From: Desulfobacteraceae bacterium
GTDB taxonomy: Bacteria; Desulfobacterota; Desulfobacteria; Desulfobacterales; ETH-SRB1
DNA: 9,780 nucleotides
NCBI GenBank assembly: GCA_013202725.1
Contig: JABMRH010000240.1
Coordinates: 1-9,780, forward strand
Direction of reading: 5' to 3'
Numbering within the stretch: the stretch's first letter is position 1; each line of letters opens with the position of its first letter. The notes under the pieces are model-generated. The model ran no database searches. It saw only the letters and a list, made by a program, of their open reading frames with translations, and was not told the origin of the DNA. The position numbers were made by a program, and so were the translations under genes. Positions 6,021-9,780 of this stretch are shown here, piece by piece.

Positions 6021-7669
6021 TGTTAAAAATAATACCATTGGGCGGGTTGGGAGAAATCGGCCTAAATATGATGGTCTTTGAGTATGGTGATACCCTTTTT
6101 GTAGTTGATGCAGGGTTAATGTTTCCTGAAGACTATATGCTGGGAGTTGATATTGTAATTCCCGATTTTAATTATATCAGACACCACAAGCACAAGCTTT
6201 CAGGGATTGTTTTAACGCATGCGCACGAAGATCATATCGGGGCTTTGCCTTATCTGCTCAGGGAAATAAATGTGCCTGTTTTTGGGACCCCCTTTACTCT
6301 GGGTATCGTAAAGCACAAACTTGAAGAACATGGCATCCTGTCAACCGTATCATTGCATGAAGTTTCTCCAGGAGAAAAACTTAAATTCGGTGTTTTTGAA
6401 CTTGAGTTTATCCGTGTCTGTCACAGCATTGTGGACGGGGTGGGTCTTGCCATCAAAACCCCTTTTGGTCTTGTTGTCCACACAGGTGATTTTAAAATTT
6501 CACAGGCCCCGATCGACGGCTTAATGACCGATGTAAACAGGTTTGCCAAGTGCGGCGAGGAGGGTGTTCTGCTGCTGATGTCGGATTCAACAAATGTTGA
6601 AAGGGAGGGACATGCTATCTCAGACCAGGAGGTAGGTGAGACACTTTCAAAGATTACTGAACAGAGCAGCGGGCGAATAATTGTCGCTCTTTTTGCCTCC
6701 AGCATTACCAGGATACAGCAGATAATCGATATTGCAAAGGCAAAAGGCAGAAAGGTCGTTTTTGATGGAAGAAGCATTAAAACAAATGTAAGGATTGCCA
6801 AAGATTTTGGTTATATTCGTGTCCCTAAAGGAATGGAAATCGATGCTAAGCAGGCCAATGACTTCCCTGATGATGAAATAATAATAATTACTACCGGAAG
6901 CCAGGGAGAACCCATGTCCGCCCTTGCCAGAATGGCCGGCGGCAGTCATGCCCAGACAACAATTAAAGAGGATGATACAGTTGTTCTTTCATCAAAATTC
7001 ATTCCAGGAAATGAAAAGGCGATTGCTAAGATTATCAACAGCCTTTACAGACGAGGGGCTGATGTTATTTATGAGAAAATATCTGATATCCACGTATCAG
7101 GTCATGCTTTTCAAGAAGGATTAAAGCGGATGATCAATTTGACGAAACCAGAGTATTTTACTCCGATTCACGGGGAATTCAGGCATTTAATTCTTCATGC
7201 ACGGCTGGCCGAGCAGATGGGTATTTCAAAGGACAGAATTCTTTTTGCTGAAAACGGTCAGATAATTAAGTTTGATGAAAATGGGGGAAGAGTTCAGGAA
7301 AAAGTTGCAACAGGCCGGGTGCTGATCGACGGCAAAGGCATTGGAGATGTAGGCTGGAGCGTGCTTAAGGAAAGGCGTATTCTGTCAGAGGACGGTATTG
7401 TTGCCGTAACCATGGCCTTTGACGAAGAAACAGGAATTGTGGTATACGGGCCTGACGTTGTTTCCCGTGGTTTTGTGTTTGAAACCAAAACAGGACATCT
7501 TCTGGAAGATGCACAGTGTGTTATCTTAGAGATTGTAGAAGAAATGGCGCCTGAGACGCCTGATCGGACTGACAAAATACGATCGATGATTCAAAAAGCC
7601 TTAAGGGAATATTTCTATTTTACAATAAAACGACATCCGGTAATACTTCTCTTTATTATTGAAATATAA
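6020..7669 (+). CDS. rnj: Ribonuclease J (metallo-beta-lactamase / beta-CASP RNase)
   Basis: RNase J is a zinc-dependent 5'-to-3' exoribonuclease and endoribonuclease that matures and degrades RNA in the cytoplasm. The 549-residue product matches the usual length of about 550. The metallo-beta-lactamase ligands are all visible: HAHEDH (H67, H69, D71, H72), H135 in VCHS, D157 in HTGDFK and H384 in PIHGE. The beta-CASP part includes SDSTN (188-192), FDGRS (248-252), TTGSQGEP (291-298) and SGHAFQEGL (360-368). The C-terminal domain ends with KRHPVILLFIIEI, a divergent form of the family's RRPM-type tail. The start ATG overlaps the plsC stop by one base, and no good Shine-Dalgarno is seen, so translation is probably coupled to plsC. 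RNase Z and other beta-lactamase hydrolases are excluded by the SGHA beta-CASP block and the C-terminal domain. Assignment as a single RNase J rather than J1 or J2 is by default. Confidence 0.96.
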   Translation: MLKIIPLGGLGEIGLNMMVFEYGDTLFVVDAGLMFPEDYMLGVDIVIPDFNYIRHHKHKLSGIVLTHAHEDHIGALPYLLREINVPVFGTPFTLGIVKHKLEEHGILSTVSLHEVSPGEKLKFGVFELEFIRVCHSIVDGVGLAIKTPFGLVVHTGDFKISQAPIDGLMTDVNRFAKCGEEGVLLLMSDSTNVEREGHAISDQEVGETLSKITEQSSGRIIVALFASSITRIQQIIDIAKAKGRKVVFDGRSIKTNVRIAKDFGYIRVPKGMEIDAKQANDFPDDEIIIITTGSQGEPMSALARMAGGSHAQTTIKEDDTVVLSSKFIPGNEKAIAKIINSLYRRGADVIYEKISDIHVSGHAFQEGLKRMINLTKPEYFTPIHGEFRHLILHARLAEQMGISKDRILFAENGQIIKFDENGGRVQEKVATGRVLIDGKGIGDVGWSVLKERRILSEDGIVAVTMAFDEETGIVVYGPDVVSRGFVFETKTGHLLEDAQCVILEIVEEMAPETPDRTDKIRSMIQKALREYFYFTIKRHPVILLFIIEI

Positions 7670-7708
7670 TAAAAAGGTAACCGTGAACCGTTACTGAAAA
7701 AGAGACTT

Positions 7709-9780
7709 ATGCGCAAGGAAATTATAGGGATTCTGCTGTTTTTTCTCGTTATTTTTATGCTGGGCAGTCTTTTGTCTTACAGCCCCGCGGACCCTTCGAT
7801 TCACAACGCAAAGGCCTTAGGCTCTACCCACAACCTTTTTGGAACATTTGGATCCCATTTGGCAAGCGTTTTTATAGGTCTGTTTGGGCTTGGAGCATTC
7901 TGGCTTCCGGTTTTATTGCTTTTTGCGAGCATTCATTTTTTTTGCAAGCATCCCCGCAGAGCAGTTGTTTTGACGATAGTCGGCGGCATTCTGCTGGTTA
8001 TAACAACCGGAAGTCTTCTGGCATTTCAGCAAAACCATTACCTCATTTTTGGAAGTAAATTTTCATCAGGCGGCATAATCGGCATTCCGCTAAAATCATT
8101 TCTTGTAAAATATGCCAATTCCACAGGCGCCGCCATTATACTAATCCTTGTGTGGATAATCGGTTTTATTCTCGCAACCGGTTTTTCCATAATTAGTTTT
8201 ATAAAGCTCTGCTGGAGGATGGCTGTTATTGCTTTAAACCGCATAAAGACATTGATTATCATATGGAAAGAGCGAAGGGCAAAGGCCAAAAAGCTTTCAA
8301 AAATAAAAAAGGAGTATAGGAATGAAAAAGAAAAAAAAGTACAGATAAAAACACCTGAAGCAAAGCATATTAAAAATACCCCGGTTCCAAAACAGGAAGT
8401 ATTTAAATTCATGCGCAGCGAAACAGGGTTTCAGTTGCCTTCCGTCAATTTGCTTGACAACCCTCAATCTCCGCCGATTTCCGCCAATGATGAAAACTTA
8501 CGAATGCAGTCAAAACTTCTTGAAAAAAAGCTGGAAGATTTTAGCGTCAAAGGAAAAGTTGTCGGTATATTACCGGGCCCTGTTGTTACAACCTTTGAAT
8601 ATGAGCCTGCCCCGGGTGTGAAGATTAACAAAATAGTCGGCTTAACAGACGATCTGGCTCTTGCCCTTCGAGCGATAAGCATCAGAATCGTGGCCCCTAT
8701 TCCCGGGAAGGCGGTAATCGGAATTGAGATCCCGAATAGCACAAGAGAGACAGTTGGATTTAAGGAAATTATTATCTCCCCTGTTTTTGAAAAAGCCAGG
8801 TCTCCTCTAACCATCTGCCTTGGGAAGGATATTGTCGGCAACGCTGTTGTATCTGATTTGCATAGCATGCCGCATCTGTTGATCGCGGGCGCAACGGGAA
8901 CAGGCAAGAGTATGGGCTTAAATGCTATGATTTGCAGTATATTGTACAAAGCAAACCCGGAAGATGTAAAATTCATCATGATTGATCCAAAAAGGATAGA
9001 ACTTTCAAATTATGATGGTATCCCGCACCTTATTACTCCTGTGGTGATAGATGTCAAAAAAGCGACTAATGCTCTATTCTGGGCTGTGCATGAAATGGAA
9101 AAGCGATATGAAATGCTTTCCGAAAAAAAAGCAAAAAATATAAATCAGTATAACAGAAAGGTAGAAAAGGAAATCGGGAAAGAAGAAGGGGATTCCCTGA
9201 AAAAAATGCCATATATCGTTATCGTAATTGATGAGCTCGCAGATCTTATGATGGCGGCTTCACGGGATGTCGAAGTGGCATTGACACGACTCGCACAGAT
9301 GGCCAGGGCAGCGGGGATTCATTTATTGCTTGCCACCCAGAGGCCTTCGGTGGATATTCTGACCGGCATAATTAAGGCAAATTTTCCTACTCGTCTTTCT
9401 TTTCAGGTTTCATCCAAGACTGATTCAAGAACTATAATTGATGCAAACGGGGCGGAGAATTTACTGGGAAACGGAGATATGCTTTTTGTGCCCCCTGGAA
9501 CTGCCGGTCTTCAGCGTATCCATGGGGCATTAATATCAGAGGGAGAAATTGCAAGGATTACGGAATTTTTGAAAAACCAGAAAAGACCCGAATATGATCA
9601 GGCTGTAACAGAAAGGGTTGTCGAAGAAAAGGAGGCATCAGATAATCAGGAACATGACGAAAGATATGATGATGCCGTAGCCCTCATTACAAAGACAGGG
9701 CAGGCATCGATATCTATGATACAGCGTCATTTGCGCATAGGATATAACAGAGCAGCCCGCATTATTGAAATGATGGAAAA
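7709..9780 (+). CDS. ftsK: DNA translocase FtsK/SpoIIIE (3' end cut by the window)
   Basis: FtsK is a septum-anchored hexameric motor that pumps chromosomal DNA during division and helps dimer resolution at dif. The frame runs uninterrupted from ATG 7709 to the window edge (690 full codons). The N-terminal membrane part has about four hydrophobic segments (5-24, 52-78, 86-105, 141-165). A basic linker (about 185-225) leads to the alpha/beta motor domains from about 265. Walker A is GATGTGKS (394-401) and Walker B is IVIVIDELADL (503-513), followed by LLLATQRPS (539-547). The DNA-reading gamma winged-helix begins near 650, with QASISMIQRHLRIGYNRAAR visible at 665-684. Only a few tens of residues are probably missing. 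The linker is short compared with E. coli FtsK. An AAGAGA-like sequence precedes the ATG as a weak ribosome site, and in-frame upstream sequence reaches a stop at 7670 with no ATG, GTG or TTG start. It lies 39 nt after rnj. Confidence 0.97.
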   Translation, partial: MRKEIIGILLFFLVIFMLGSLLSYSPADPSIHNAKALGSTHNLFGTFGSHLASVFIGLFGLGAFWLPVLLLFASIHFFCKHPRRAVVLTIVGGILLVITTGSLLAFQQNHYLIFGSKFSSGGIIGIPLKSFLVKYANSTGAAIILILVWIIGFILATGFSIISFIKLCWRMAVIALNRIKTLIIIWKERRAKAKKLSKIKKEYRNEKEKKVQIKTPEAKHIKNTPVPKQEVFKFMRSETGFQLPSVNLLDNPQSPPISANDENLRMQSKLLEKKLEDFSVKGKVVGILPGPVVTTFEYEPAPGVKINKIVGLTDDLALALRAISIRIVAPIPGKAVIGIEIPNSTRETVGFKEIIISPVFEKARSPLTICLGKDIVGNAVVSDLHSMPHLLIAGATGTGKSMGLNAMICSILYKANPEDVKFIMIDPKRIELSNYDGIPHLITPVVIDVKKATNALFWAVHEMEKRYEMLSEKKAKNINQYNRKVEKEIGKEEGDSLKKMPYIVIVIDELADLMMAASRDVEVALTRLAQMARAAGIHLLLATQRPSVDILTGIIKANFPTRLSFQVSSKTDSRTIIDANGAENLLGNGDMLFVPPGTAGLQRIHGALISEGEIARITEFLKNQKRPEYDQAVTERVVEEKEASDNQEHDERYDDAVALITKTGQASISMIQRHLRIGYNRAARIIEMME

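Noticed and set aside
6421..6801. 126-codon open frame on the minus strand inside rnj
   Set aside because: It overlaps the RNase J metallo-beta-lactamase and beta-CASP motifs read on the plus strand; it has no motif of its own.
7676..7695. Inverted repeat GTAAC/GTTAC as a terminator between rnj and ftsK
   Set aside because: The stem is only 5 bp with one wobble extension and no T-tract follows. The 39-nt gap is more in keeping with read-through.
8038..8412. 124-codon open frame on the minus strand
   Set aside because: It is antisense to the FtsK membrane and linker region. Its Phe/Ser-rich composition is the mirror of the Lys/Glu-rich linker codons.
8464..8979. 171-codon open frame on the minus strand
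   Set aside because: It lies wholly inside ftsK, opposite the motor domain including Walker A. The plus-strand frame encodes all expected FtsK motifs, so this is a shadow frame.

Overview
The window reads as a piece of chromosomal backbone from a Gram-negative bacterium, most likely a deltaproteobacterium (Desulfobacterota, Desulfobacterales-like). The basis is the look of the proteins: a short FtsY without a long acidic N-terminal domain, an SMC-type (not MukB-type) condensin, an RNase J of the style found in sulfate reducers, and an FtsK with a short linker. Base composition is moderately AT-rich, with very AT-rich gaps. The taxonomic call is inference from memory of these families; no search was run. 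There are no transposases, phage genes, CRISPR arrays, tRNAs or rRNAs, and I see no clear sign of recent transfer.

Layout. Positions 1-104 are an AT-rich tail downstream of the first gene, with nothing I can name. The minus strand carries a two-gene unit read right to left: smc (4679-1074), then ftsY (1055-105), 18 nt apart. A divergent intergenic region (4680-4915) holds the smc ribosome binding site, candidate promoters in both directions and an 18-bp operator-like palindrome. The plus strand then carries a tightly packed run of four genes: an unrecognised 110-aa protein (4916-5248), an acyltransferase of the PlsC family (5289-6020), ribonuclease J (6020-7669, overlapping plsC by one base) and ftsK (7709 to beyond the window end). 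The ftsK frame is open at the right edge.

How the genes fit together. SMC organises and helps segregate the chromosome. FtsK pumps chromosomal DNA through the closing septum. FtsY is the membrane receptor for signal-recognition-particle targeting, PlsC makes phosphatidic acid for membranes, and RNase J processes and degrades RNA. The set is a housekeeping neighbourhood linking chromosome segregation, membrane growth and RNA turnover. The least explained parts are the 110-aa protein and the regulatory sequences between it and smc. I found no convincing evidence of a new multi-gene system; the findings are modest and mostly about regulation and the unknown protein.
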